From: Copromyces sp. CBS 386.78
Lineage: Eukaryota; Ascomycota; Sordariomycetes; Sordariales; Sordariaceae
Reading direction: 5' to 3'
DNA: 64,000 bases
NCBI GenBank assembly: GCA_030685235.1
Contig: MU839136.1
Location: forward strand, 62,001 to 126,000
The notes under the pieces are model-generated. The model had not been told where the DNA came from. It worked only from the letters and a program-made list of their open reading frames with translations, and made no database searches. How positions within the stretch are numbered: position 1 is the first letter of the stretch; each line of letters starts with the position of its first letter. A program made the translations under genes and the position numbers. Positions 1-11,917 of this stretch are shown piece after piece.

Positions 1-105
1 CACTCACTAACCCTCAAACCTCTCGCCATCTCGCTTTCCACTCCTTCGCTAACGACTCAAAAACCCGCTCTCATGCTCAACAACCCCCCCGCGCTAAAAG
101 CATCA

Positions 106-690
106 TCACGACCTTGAGTAGTCGACGAACGAGAAGATGACCGTTTCTCTTCTTGCTTCAGAGACCCCAGGCCCAGTCACAATGCTTGACGCGGTATTTT
201 CTGGTCGAGATGATGACGAAGACGACGACTTGGACCCTGGCAAGAATGTATAGGAGTGTAACGGCGATGCTTCCAGCGATGATTCGCTTCCCGCATAAGA
301 CACTGTTGAACTTGAAGACAACAACAAATCCAAGTCTCGGCTTAGGCCATCCAGCTCTGGTAATGACTGGGGCGAATCTCTCCGAAGGCGAACACAAAGA
401 TCAGTCCAAGGCTGTTCTCGAACGGGCTCCTTCAGCCAACTCTCGATCGGGGTTACTGCTGGCTTGCTATCTCTTTTTCTTTCGAAATGACTCTTTAGCT
501 GTTGCTTCTGCTGATTGTCTTGGCTTTTTTGCAGTTGCTGTTCTTGGCTAGTTTTTGAATATGTGGTCTTCTGAACAGGCTCGCCTTGATGGCGGTTGTT
601 CGCAGCTTTGCTTGGGAGGTTGTTGCCCTGTGTGGAGGGGCTTGCTTGTGATTGAGACATTTGGGGAGTGCGTGAGGGCCAAAGAGGCAT
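106..690 (-). CDS. Possible small Ser/Gln-rich protein (194 aa), doubtful
   Basis: An open frame of 194 codons runs from an ATG at 690 to a stop at 106. The N-terminal half is rich in Gln, Ser and Lys and looks disordered. The middle has a more ordinary stretch (ESWLKEPVREQPWTDL) and the C-terminal part has two serine runs. No domain, signal peptide or membrane segment is visible and I do not recognise the protein. Low-complexity Q/S tracts are common in real fungal proteins, and this frame looks better than the overlapping frame on the other strand. It could still be a chance frame or part of a gene that continues beyond the window edge. Confidence 0.35.
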   Translation of the reverse strand: MPLWPSRTPQMSQSQASPSTQGNNLPSKAANNRHQGEPVQKTTYSKTSQEQQLQKSQDNQQKQQLKSHFERKRDSKPAVTPIESWLKEPVREQPWTDLCVRLRRDSPQSLPELDGLSRDLDLLLSSSSTVSYAGSESSLEASPLHSYTFLPGSKSSSSSSSRPENTASSIVTGPGVSEARRETVIFSFVDYSRS

Positions 691-2154
691 GAGTGAGGGA
701 GTTTTGGCCTTTGTTAATGGTGTTAGTGAACAGACAGTTCATGTATGGTCTGTGTGAGTGGAAATGTGAGTGCTTACTTGGATTCTGTTTCTCAAATGTG
801 ATATGGTTGTATCTTTAGGAGTGCTGGATAACTCAATGACTGACAAGAGAATGCACAGGCTAGGGAATCAATTGCTTCAATGATGTCCTGAGGAATACAT
901 GGAACTTTTATGCCAACTTGACACATTGAAGTCTTCGTACCGAGTCTCCTTTTCCTAGGCAGTCATACCTGCTAGCTCAACAGCAACCACGACTCTGCGC
1001 AATCTTGTTATTAGCCTCGTAAGGTTGTAGGTAGCCAAGATCAACACGAAACCCAAGTCCATCCTCCCCCTCTCCCGAGGATACGGCACCACCTCTCACC
1101 CCGGGACCGAAGCCATGCCAGCTCATCAGTCCCAAAACTCCCAAGACTCCCAACCCCGCGTCATCGAGTCCACCTGAGACGTCTTAATTGCGATAGATGA
1201 CGGCAGCGCGCCTCTCTTGGGATAAGCCTCGACCACTCGAGCAGGTAGAATTGAAGTGATGGTTCGATCGATCCCCGCCCCCACGCACCGGAATTACGGG
1301 AAGACTTCTGGATCGGGGCCGACGAGCTCCATACGGACCACATGGGCAAAACGTGAGGAGAAGATGGGAGACGGCAGTGACAACTAAAGAAAAAAAAAAG
1401 GTAGTGACCGGTGACAACCTACCTAATGTAGAGTTGCATCACCTGAAACGAAGTTCCAGACTGCCGGTCTCCGACTGAACAGAATACGGTGATACACTAA
1501 CACGTGCAGGATCCCAATGATCTGAATGCGATTTCTTCGTATCAAGAGGTAGCCGTAGAGGTGCTCGGCAGAGATAAAGTGCAAGGTAGAGCTACCTTAC
1601 CTTAGCCATCAGGCTGAAGGAGCAAGTGAGTGAGTGGCGACTTCCATTTTCGGACTTTTTAGTTTCGAGTTTCATCGAGTCACCTGAAAAAAGGCGTTTC
1701 AGGTTGGGTGATCACCCGCACACCCACACACCCTCCCGCGTTTTCGGAATTTGCCATGCGGTGAAAGAGTGAGCACCTCGAGGGGTAAGGAGGGGAAGTG
1801 GAAGGAAGGAAGGCAGAAGGGGAAGGCAGAACCAGCCTGATTGGAAATCAAGAGGCTGGGTATGATCATGTCTGCCTGGCCGAGTAGAGAAGACATGATG
1901 GCTGAATCGACTACCGACATTCCTCCACCACCGGACACATTCACACATCACGAATGCCAGACAACCAAGGTAAAGGTGCTCATCGTCAAAACTAGTTCAA
2001 ATTTCTTCATAAATCTAGAAAGGTGGGGGTATAATCCAGTATAGTATCCCAAAATAGCTTCTCATAGCTTTTCTCCAAGCTGTATCTCGTCTCGTCGCAT
2101 CGCTTCATTATCCAAGATTTCCTCTTCTCTTCCAATTCTTCCTATCATCTGCTT
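691..2154. other. Intergenic, no gene seen
   Basis: No frame here looks like protein. The part next to 2154 is the 3' flank of the C2H2 gene. There is a purine-rich stretch around 1785–1835 and several short frames on both strands that are unrelated to each other. Confidence 0.6.
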
Positions 2155-3780
2155 TCACCACCTCACAGAACCTTCATTTCCAGTTCCAGACCCCGTCAAA
2201 ACCCCCGACACCGAAAACCCACTGGCCGCATCCGCATCCCCATGCCTCATCACCACCGTACTAGTAATACTGCTCCAATCCTCAAACCCGCTGCCACCAA
2301 AATCCATATCCCCAAAAAGACTGTCAGTGGAAAGGGTAAGAGGAGGTAACATGAACTGATTCGGTTGATCTTGTTGATCCTGTACATCTAATTGGTGTTG
2401 CTGCTTTGACGTTGCCGTCAAGTTTGCCGTAGTTGCAAGCGTGTTTTCAAAGAAATTGACTGTCGTCGATGTGGATGCCGCTTCGGGTGTTTCGTAGATA
2501 GTTTCGACAGGTAGGGAGAATTTGAGGCTGTGGGAGTGGAGGTGGGAGTATTTGTTTGTTGGTGGGAGGGGGAATTGGGTGGCTAAGGTGGCGGTGGTGG
2601 CGGTAGAGGGGAGGGAGGATGATCGTTGTTTTTGGAATGGGAGGTCTTGTTGTGGTTGAGATTGGTGGTGCTGTTGTGGCTGTTGCTGTTGCGGTTGTTG
2701 GTGGTGTCGGGGTGGGTGTTGTAGGTTAGAGGTAGGGCTGGCGCTGTTGTGTTTGTTGAACTGCTGCAGCTCCTGCTGCTGCTGTTGTTGCTGCTGCTGC
2801 TGCTGTTGCATTATCGACTTGTGTCTAAGTGATTCCGTAGAAGCCGTTGATCGCTTCGACCTCGGCCTCAAAGATTCCACACTTGGTTTCGGAACCGGTA
2901 CCCGAATCGCCGTGATAGCCACTCCCTGGCGCGACCGAATGATAGCCTGATCGTGACTCAACCTCGCAAGCCGCTTCGCCTCCTCTCGTCCGCCCTTGAA
3001 AAACTCGAGCAAATCCTGCAACTTCCCTGGGGCCTCCCCCTCCAAAAACCCCTGAGCATGTCCCGTCGCCTGCGCATCCCACCCCAAAATTGGCTGCTGA
3101 TCGCGTGCTATATGTCCATACAGCTGCTCAAACAACTCCTTCCACGCCTGGCTGACCACCGGCTGGTGAAGCAATGAATAAATTACAAGACTGTGATTCC
3201 AGTGGCTTTTGTTGCATCCGTCCTCGTAATGCCGCGCCACATGGTCGAAATACCGATCCCTGGCTCCCATAAACGCACCGCAGAATCCACAGCCCCAACC
3301 CGTCCTCCGTTGCGTGTACCGGACTACTTGCTCGGCGTGCGGGCAGGTCGTGCACCCGTGTGCGTTTTTGTGGTGCTGGTTAAAGGTGTTGGCGCCCCAG
3401 AAGATGCTGTTGCAGTCCGGGCAGGGGTAACGCTTGTGTCGCTCGTGGAATTCGTCCTCGTGCCTCTTCCAGTCGAACTTGCGCTGGAAACTGACGTTGC
3501 AGAATGTGCACCAGTAAGGGCCTTGAGGCTTGGAGGCACCCCGGTTGCTGATTTTTGCTCCTGGTACTGATAGTGCCGTCTTAAGTGATGATGAAGTAGT
3601 CGTGTTGTACATGTTGTGTGATGAGACCGAACTCGTTGAGGTTGCTACTGACAAGATGCTTGCCCTTCCTGATGACCCCGAGCTGGTTGTCGAAACCGAG
3701 TTGTGACGGCTCATATCGTTCATTGTCGAAGCGTGCTGCTCCTGTGTTGAGAAGATGGAAGAAGTGTTATGTGTCATCAT
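2155..3780 (-). CDS. C2H2 zinc-finger protein, 541 aa, probable transcription factor
   Basis: A single uninterrupted frame starts with ATG-ATG at 3780 and ends at 2155. After about 85 Ser/Thr-rich residues come three C2H2-type fingers: residues 91–112 (CTFC … H-x4-H), 120–141 (CPDC … H) and 164–184 (CGFC … H-x3-H). They are followed by a helical, charged region with several Trp (about 185–290), a basic patch (RPRSKRS), a polyglutamine run, a His/Gln/Pro-rich stretch and an acidic Gly/Ser-rich tail with a DMDFGGSGFEDW motif that could act as an activation region. The arrangement is typical of Sordariomycete C2H2 regulators; the target genes cannot be told from sequence. No intron is needed. 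The C-terminal half is low complexity and likely disordered. Confidence 0.85.
   Translation of the reverse strand: MMTHNTSSIFSTQEQHASTMNDMSRHNSVSTTSSGSSGRASILSVATSTSSVSSHNMYNTTTSSSLKTALSVPGAKISNRGASKPQGPYWCTFCNVSFQRKFDWKRHEDEFHERHKRYPCPDCNSIFWGANTFNQHHKNAHGCTTCPHAEQVVRYTQRRTGWGCGFCGAFMGARDRYFDHVARHYEDGCNKSHWNHSLVIYSLLHQPVVSQAWKELFEQLYGHIARDQQPILGWDAQATGHAQGFLEGEAPGKLQDLLEFFKGGREEAKRLARLSHDQAIIRSRQGVAITAIRVPVPKPSVESLRPRSKRSTASTESLRHKSIMQQQQQQQQQQQQELQQFNKHNSASPTSNLQHPPRHHQQPQQQQPQQHHQSQPQQDLPFQKQRSSSLPSTATTATLATQFPLPPTNKYSHLHSHSLKFSLPVETIYETPEAASTSTTVNFFENTLATTANLTATSKQQHQLDVQDQQDQPNQFMLPPLTLSTDSLFGDMDFGGSGFEDWSSITSTVVMRHGDADAASGFSVSGVLTGSGTGNEGSVRW
2774..2809. repeat. CAG/CAA trinucleotide repeat (polyglutamine)
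   Basis: Twelve consecutive CTG/TTG triplets read on the minus strand as a run of 12 glutamines in the C2H2 protein. The run mixes CAG and CAA codons. A second, interrupted Gln/His tract follows at about 2650–2710. Such tracts are length-polymorphic in fungi. Confidence 0.85.
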
Positions 3781-6403
3781 GGTCGAAGGAACTCCTGATA
3801 TATGTTAGTCGAATACTGCTTTTGCTGACGTTAGGGGCGGGGCCGAGCCAACACACCCTTATTATAACCCTCCAAGATAGCGGATAAAAGCTCGTCGCGC
3901 GATATCCCAGATTTAGTCAGGGCGTCAATATGTAGTCGTGCCGCAGCCTGACTGTTGGGTGAAGCACGGGGATAAGAATCCATTGTTTTGGAATAGTTGA
4001 AAAACTGCTGTACCTGCCAGCAACCCCGTGTCGATTAAAGCGAGCGGAATGGGCCACTGTGAGAAGTGGTTCGAGAGTTGTGTTTTGAGATGAAAATAGG
4101 CCTGCCGACCATGAAACTGAAAGCTGGTACCTTCACAACACATACATACGTAGAAGACAAGATTAAAAAAAGAAGGTTCGGCAGTCAAGCGCAGGCGCTT
4201 GATCTGGGCGGCGCGGGAAGGGAAGGGAAGGGAGGGGAGCGGAGGGGGATAAGCAAGAGGTTATACGCCCTGGTTGGTAGCACAAGTAGTAATAAGAGAG
4301 GACGCGAGAGCAATGGAACGCTGCGGCGAAGATAGTGTACCAAGCAGGGGTGGTGAGGTGGTGAAGAATGTGGTATTTGGGAGGATTATGGGGAGATGAT
4401 GAGAAGATGGGGGAAGGACAGGGGAGCAGGAAATGATCAGATAGCCGGGGAAGGGAAACAGAACCCCGTCACGAAAAACGAAAACGAAGAGAGAGCAAGC
4501 CAGTTAGCCAGGCACCTGGAGAGACAGACAGAGAGAGGTAATTAAAAGAGGGTGCAATCTCCATGAGACAGTCCGGCGAATTGGAGGCTTGACGTGGACG
4601 GAAAGAAGTGAGACGGCGGCGCGCCCCATTCACGCATATTCCGCCTTCTTCTTCCATGGTCCGTCCATCTTTAAACATGGTCACATCCACTGGACGGACG
4701 ATGTGACTCGCTCGACTCGAGTGTGAGAGCCCTCCCAAAGATAGATAGTGTAGATGAGGCATGTATGTAAGAAAAAGGGAACCTCGGATCTGCCTCATCA
4801 TCGGCGGTCAGCAATTTAACATGACGGACGGGAACTGACACTGCACACTGCACTCTCGTTCAAGGCTGCGAAATCGCGGGGAACGGGTCGAACAGCCGAC
4901 TGATTATCGTCAGTCTCACCTCCTCGAGTTAGAGCCTTGCTGCGGGTTCGAGGGGATTCCAAACACAAACAAACGGCAAAGATCAACAACACACAAACAC
5001 GATCTCCCGTCCTCACAAGGCATACAAATTCACTCTGATACCCGTATGTAGTGTATCAAGCTCACAAGGCGTCGAGAGGCCTCTTCTGCATCTTTGACTG
5101 GTCAATCAGAAGCCGAAAAGACAAAATCGATCCAGACCGACGGGAATGGAGAAGAAGAAATGAATGGGTTTGAAGATTGCAGCAGCATGGAGGACACCAG
5201 GGACATGTTCGGCAAGGGTTCCAAAATCAAACACTTGGAGGAAGGGAGGCGTGGGGGAGGGAAGAGAAGCGCCTCTCTGCGTTGCGATTGGTCGGGCGTG
5301 GTAGCATCCGAAACAAGAGAAGAGGATCTCTGCAAGGCGTCAGCTGTTTCGAAACACCCCAAGGCACCCAAGAAAAAAACCGACGACGACCCCTTCTTCG
5401 CCTGCAGCATGGGTTACCGTGGGTGGATCCGGGTAGGCGACCAATGAAAACTCTCAAGAAACGCCCCTGAGAGGTTCCGACATCCTGTTGGCTGATTGTC
5501 TGTTTCCTGTTCTTTGATGTGACTTTCGCTGTCACCGTCTCATCTGTCTCTGGAGTTGTGAGTGTGCGACAACATCGCCGACTGAAGTGGATAGTACATA
5601 TTAAAAACTGCCAGTGTTCAATTTGGACAGTTCATGTGGGTAGCACGCTCCAACAAGCCGCGGTAAACGCGCTGCCTTACATTAAATGCAACCCTCATCA
5701 CCGCATCGCACATCGCATGGCGGTTAAACAATCATCTTTCTTTCCCTGACTTGATCTCCCCCTTTCCTGCCATGATGATCCACCACATTAGGATTTTAGG
5801 GAAAAAAAGAAAAAAGAGTTGTTCGTTGTGCCTCAGACGACACGGGGGTATCGAATGCAAACCTAGTAACACACACACACACACACTCTCTCTCTCTCTC
5901 CCAAACTGTATAATCCCGCCACAAGAGCCGTAACGTCGTGCTCTGACCTCAAACTCCCGTCTCTTTACATGACGCAGGTTTGTGCACTTTGTGAATTCCA
6001 ACATGCGTTTGTCGCTTTTCTGACACCCCTGTCCGCGGCACAACTCTCACTCATCGGGATCTTCCACCTCCCAATGCAATGCCTGAGGCTCTCAACCCTC
6101 TGGGTTATTGTTGCTCCCTTAGCGGTCGTGATACATCACATCCAAACATGTAGCTTGTGAAAGATCTGACAGAACTGCGGGACGGACAACACCACTTGAA
6201 ACCCATCTTTGCTCGAAACATTTTGATGTGCGCCCCCGGGTGGTTGGCTACAATGCTCCGTTCGACGTTGAAATCTGTAACGTGTTTGCCAGTGACGACG
6301 TTTAGGCAGCACACCCCACAGAACTGCCGGCGACCAAATCGGCCAACAGATCGACTGCTTGCTCAGGAGGCTCGTTCACGGCCGGGGAGTGATCTGTATC
6401 ACC
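3781..6403. other. Intergenic: upstream region of the C2H2 gene and 3' flank of the Zn2Cys6 gene
   Basis: No convincing protein frame. It holds a purine-only stretch at about 4215–4250 (GGGAA-type units) and the dinucleotide repeat at 5869–5901. The C2H2 gene reads leftward, so its promoter and leader must lie just above 3780. Confidence 0.55.
5869..5901. repeat. (AC)n(TC)n microsatellite
   Basis: Nine AC units are followed directly by about seven TC units with no interruption. It lies in non-coding DNA. Confidence 0.9.
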
Positions 6404-9301
6404 CTAGATAAGCTCAAAACCCGCCTCCAACAGCTCGGGGCCCGTTCCCAATATCGGACGGCCTTGCATCGGAAATGGCCAAAACAGGGGATTGTCCGTA
6501 GTCTTGGCCATATGCTTAATATTTCCAGGCTGGACTTCCACCCGCCTAGCTGAAACGTTCCCTGGTGCTATGGCCTCTCCCCATTTGCAGTTGAAGTCTT
6601 CCTCGGTGATGTTGGGCACAAAAAAGTTGAGACTGCTGGTAACCGGTCGAGTGGTCTGGTAGCTGTCGATCTTGACTTTTTGCGTCTCATCCTCTCCGCC
6701 CGTTGTCTTGACCTCTACGTCAATATCCCACTTCTTGGCCAGGTACTTCAGTATGTTGAGCGCTTGTTCGGCAAAGTGGTGACATGGTGCCATCTCCGTA
6801 AGGTCGGCGATTCCTCGACTTATAGCTTCAGCAACGCGAGGGTCAAGCCTGTGGTGGCCATGTTCACGCGGTCCCGCTTGTCCTGTGCCTCCCGCTGGAT
6901 CAGATGGTGCTGACGCCGTGGCCCCAATCGCTAGGTGCATGATGGAGGACGTGAGCACGAAGTACGGGACAAAAGATGGCGTGCGTCTCAACGTGTACAA
7001 TTGCGAGTACGAGCGCAGAAGCCCTGATATGGCGTCGGCAGCTTGTACACACACATCGCGCGGAGAGATGCTTGATCCAACAATGCGGAGTTTAATCAGT
7101 GGCCGAAACAGAAGAAGGATCGCAAAATGGTAATACATGCTATCTCCCGCGTCAGAAACGTGTCACAGATCTTGCAACAGACAAAGAGTTTGGTAAACTT
7201 ACTGCGCAAACAACACAGCGGGAGTGAAGTTGTGTCCAAGCCGCAACACCTCCGGTATCCTATCATACCAATTCAAATACTGTGTGTATATCTTGAGCAG
7301 ATCTCTGCTCGTGAGCGGCCGTCCAGGAGAGTGAAGAATGTACAGTGACTGATGAACAAGCTCGCTCAGTTCACAGAAGCATTTGTACACCGACCGAACA
7401 TTAGACGGTTGTTCGCACGACTGGTGCAGAGGTGCGCCTGTACCGTTTATCAGCCTATTCCTGCCTCCAAGCACAACATCTAAAAACGATAGGTTCTTAC
7501 CATCGTCTGTATAAGGAATCCAGAGCGAGGCCTCGATGTCATCGATGATAGCGGGCTTCGGAGGCAGCTGTGGGAAGCACGAGCACTGGGGGAGCGAGCC
7601 GGTGGCCAACGACCACGCGCTATCACATTTCCACCATTAGACCAAGGTCGCGTGGTTATACAACGGGTTTCACTGGACTTACTGGTCGAGCGCAAAGGCA
7701 CCCCAAAATGTGGCTGCTTGAACCGCACTTTCGTCGCAATCCCTGCCGTCATCTTGGACCCGGTGCAGTCCCATCTCTATTGCCAGTCGGATACTCTGTC
7801 CGGCGTAAAACCAACTCTCCGAGTCCCGGCCACAGCTTGCCTCTCTGATGGACATTATACCCAAGGCTTGAATTGTAGTTAGCGTGTGTTGGTTTTCTTC
7901 CTGATAGAATAGTCGCTGGCATTCCTTGAAGAAGTGATCACCCGATGAATACGGGTCGTCCGGGTTCTCGCGAGTACTAGGCTGGCTAGAAAACCGACAA
8001 CCTAATGCCAAGAGCGCATTCACCAAAAGGGAGGAGCAAAAACGAGGTCGCCCATCCATAAAGTCCTTGAGAAAATGTTCTTTGCTGAGGGACGCAAACG
8101 TGGGGTACTCCCAACAGAAGTACAGCGCCAGCAGATGTTGAACAAGACTGTTATCCGAAGTAATGGTCGTCCATGTAATAGGTGGTGCCCGCGAATGCGG
8201 TGCCTCAGTAGCAAGCACCTGGTCAAAACCGCGGAATCTCTGGTTTTCAGAATTGGCACCAGCTCGAGCATCCGCCCACGCCTCCGCCCTTGACTGCGAT
8301 TGCTGGCCACTTTCCGAAGCCCAGCTCATGGCCTCCGATAGCGAGTTGCTACGTACCGTTTGAGAATGAGAGGAGAACTGGCCGCTCCAAGGACTATGAG
8401 GCTCGACCTCATGTCTGATAGCCCGCTGGAGATGGCCTGGATGGCCTTGCGTCAGTTGGTACTGGCTCGGTTGATACTGACTCAACTGGGGCGGACTCAT
8501 AGGGTGTTGGCCTGGCAGCTGTTGACCTGGGAATCGGCTGATGGGAGCCAAACCTGGAAAGCCCCCGCCATAAGTCCCAGCTGGGTCGCCTGAGAAATTG
8601 AAGGTGCCGGGAGCTGACCCGACTAGTCGGTCGATGGAGGGAAGTGTGCCGCCGCCCGAGGGAAGCGTCCCCCGGGCCTCTAGCCATGAGGAGATCATAT
8701 CAATGCTCTGCCCATTGCGCAAACGTTGTAAGACCTCGTCCCATTTGTCCGTCCGTCTTAGGGCGTTAATCACTTGCTCGTGGTTCCGTTGCTCGCGTTT
8801 CAGCTGTTCGATCTCGTTTCTCAGTGTGTCCTTTGACTGACGAACAGGTAGCTCGTAAACACATGCGGTGATTTGATATTTACATCGGCCACAAGGATTC
8901 TCGCCGTCGCACTGTTAAAAAAAAAAAAAACGGCGAGGTTAGCCAATGGCCATTCGGTGGCTTCACAGGTAACGGATGGGACAGGGAGACCAGGACTCAG
9001 AAGTTCGAAGTCCGGCCAGCGTACACACCTTTGCGCGCTTCTTACGACACTCGGTGCAAGCAGTCGGAGTGACCAGTCCCAGGCCTCTCTTGCGTTTCGA
9101 GAGGACTTGGCTTGTAGGCGGGCCCGAGGGCGGACCGGTGGGCGGAGCAGAAGAAGAGGTGGAGGGCGTGAGCTGAGAAGTGGAAGCAGAGGTAGGACGG
9201 TTTCCTGCGGTCGTCGTGGAGGGAGCGGGCGATATTGCAGGAAGGACCGGGCGGCTTCCACTTGCGCTTGGAGTGCCTCCTCCTCCTTCCATTGAATCCA
9301 T
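6404..9301 (-). CDS. Zn2Cys6 transcription factor with fungal-specific TF domain, 884 aa
   Basis: Four exons join in frame: 9301–9029, 8911–7683, 7619–7203 and 7139–6404, with GT–AG introns of 117, 63 and 63 bp. The ATG at 9301 is the first usable start; the frame above it has no ATG. The zinc cluster is split by intron 1: Cys82, 85, 92, 98, 101 and 108 (CX2CX6CX5CX2CX6C), preceded by a basic KRKR nuclear-localisation-like motif (69–72) and followed by a coiled-coil-like linker (about 115–140). A Gln/Pro/Ser-rich stretch leads to the fungal-specific domain from about residue 345 (LLALYFCWEYP … ALGCRFSSQ … GLHR … DHAWSLATG). It should bind CGG-type half sites as a dimer in the nucleus. The split of the zinc cluster and the general layout resemble the large NirA/Nit-4-like group, but I cannot assign a target pathway. 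Confidence 0.88.
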
Positions 9302-11917
9302 ATCTCGAGGCGGCCGTCCTTTGTTCAAACACCGCGCACCGTACGGTATACTCTGGAAACGATCCGGTCAACGCGCACTAACATGCTGTGCTGGGGACCA
9401 AGGACGACTGCCGGGCGTTGACTCCCCAAAAGCCTGGCTTGCGACAGGGATGATGATGATTCTACGTTGATTCGTTAACGGCATGGCAATGCAGGTTGCA
9501 GAGGTCCTCGTCGAGGCAGCTCCATGCCTTTCGATGGGTGGGGACTAGAAACGGGAATCTGTAGGCATCGGCGATCGAGGAATCGGACGAGCTAGTAGAG
9601 GGAAAGGGTGCGAGTTTGGGTTCGAATAGAAGCTCTCGAGAGTCAAGATTTGGTGAGAAAGGGATGAGAACGCGCTCAGATGTATTTTTGCAAAGGAGGT
9701 GAGAAGAGTAGGAGTATCTCGACTGAGCTTGGGAGCAGAGGAAAAAACGGTTAGGTTGTATTGGTGAACGAAAGTGATGAGCTAACTTCTCCATACCTTT
9801 TCTACCGCGGATCACGAAACGGCAGTGGCAATGCCCATGTAGTGGAATTGGCCGAGCCTGGATACCAGATCTCGCGATATCGTGATGCTGTTTCCCAGAT
9901 CCGGTCCTGGTCTCAATAGTAGCCCAGGCCAAGATGACAGACGCTCAGCTGAGGAGTGCAATTGATGAGATCGGGGACGGCGTGCGAGCCTAGGCGGCGT
10001 GGGTGTCTTGTCCCGTCACTGGAAGCTTCCGTCCCTGAATGGGGAATCACAAAGTTGGAGAAAGTCAAGAACGGGATGGGATCCAATCAAAGTCCCATTT
10101 CGCTGATGACGGAGTGACGGCCTTATCCACTGCACGGTCCACGATGTGGGGCATCAACCAAAACCTCAACCCACCACTGCAAGAAGCAGGGGGATCTGCA
10201 AATGTCCGAACTGCGCTGACCTTCATTCATCCCACGAGTCCACCACACAGAACACCGGGACTGTTTTCCAGGCCCTGTACAGTACATGATCCCGTCTGTC
10301 GATGTTACCCGCGTAAGCTCAGCTCGGAAGTGTGTTCACGTCCATTCTTTGGCTCGCTTGTCAGTCCGCCTTATTCAGGGCGTGGTTCCCACGATAGCCC
10401 CGGAGCTCGAGTTGGAGGGTTGGAGGAACCGTACTCGAGAGAGATTTTTTTTTTTGTATCTTGCAGATCCTTTGGGTGTTGAGGACCCCGTGGAGTCTTG
10501 TGGATGAACAGGTGATAATTACTGGCTGGGCTATCACCTCGATTTTGATCGTTTTCGGTTGACTGGCTGGGTAGGCATCGAGGGGACAAGTGGAGGGGAC
10601 CTCAGCTATCCGGCGATCCATCGGATATCTTTCCGCTAGGAGCACAGTTACTATAACATGTGTACCTCGAGTATATTTGTGCATCTGAGATCTCACCGAG
10701 CAACTGGAAATTTCATCTTGAGTGTTTGCCTGTGTCCGTTCAGCTTCCAGAATTGTGGTAGATGGACCCTGAGATATCTCCACTGACGTCACGGCGAGGT
10801 CGGAATTGGAGAACAAGATACATGTCAACTATGGAGTGTCAGGTATAGGGGGTAGTCTACTTATAGAATTTTCATGTCAACTATCACGGCGATGGAGTAC
10901 GGATACTTGCATAATTTCGTTCCACAAGAAACAAGATCGTCAGTTTAGACTAAACCGTCGGCTGAGCTTTTTCATTTTAAATTTTACGGTGCTTGGTTTT
11001 TGTCTAGCAGCTCTATTCGCCACCACGGTTATCTCTACTAAAAACTCGTACGAGAAAGGCCCAGACGTCTTCAGCACCCATAAACCAAGAAGAAACCAAA
11101 AGGGCACACGTGTTAGGAACGTGCCATCCGAATGCACGGCATTCTGGGCCGACCGTTGCCGATCTGAATCGTGAATGATCTACACGTTTCACGAGTTAAG
11201 GTGTGGAGTTGGGGTAACATCAGCACCTCATTGGTAACACACAATGGCATATCAAAATCGTCAACCATGGGCACACCACCTACATGACCAAGTGATGTCC
11301 AACGTAGCTGATATATCTCCCCTGAGTTGCACATAATTCCTATTGCAAAAGAAAAAGGATACCAGGAGCTCCTGACGTTAGACTTTGAGCTGGGCGGCAG
11401 TTTGACATCAAACTACGCCAAACCTTGTGATAACCGATGCTCAAACTATCAAGTATATGAGCTAGGTCAGTTTCTTGCACTCCTATAATTCATTCTCCGT
11501 GATGTAAAGGCCGAACTTGCCTATGTCTTTAGCCGTGAAAATGAATCCTTTTCGCCAAGACCACCCCTCTACTTCCAGTACTTGGTGGCCTTCCAAAATT
11601 TCTCCAAGCGCGCGCAAAAACTAGCCAAACCCAGGTGTCTGCGTGGCCAAGAAGTATCTGTGGATAAAAATAACGCCAACCGATTGGGCAAAAGGCGGCC
11701 TTGGCGAAAAGGATACATTTTCACCGCTAAAGGGATACCAGTCGCAGTCCACTAGCCTCTTGAACAACGACACGGTAGGACCCGGTATGGACTTGGTATG
11801 ATACAGCAGAGGAAACACATGACAGTATTGTCCTCGTAACCTAATATTAAACTAGTGGTGACATATATTCCTAAAAGGGTCCAGCATCCAATAACCCTCT
11901 AACTGTGGACACATCCC
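9302..11917. other. Intergenic, upstream of the Zn2Cys6 gene
   Basis: No frame with protein character on either strand. The half next to 9302 is the promoter and leader of the leftward-reading transcription factor, with several short upstream frames. The half next to 11917 is the 3' flank of the Brr6-like gene. Confidence 0.5.

Noticed and set aside
153..551. A 132-codon frame on the plus strand overlapping the doubtful minus-strand ORF
   Set aside because: It looks like the shadow of the opposite strand: Leu/Val/Thr-rich with no pattern, and less plausible than the Q/S-rich frame.
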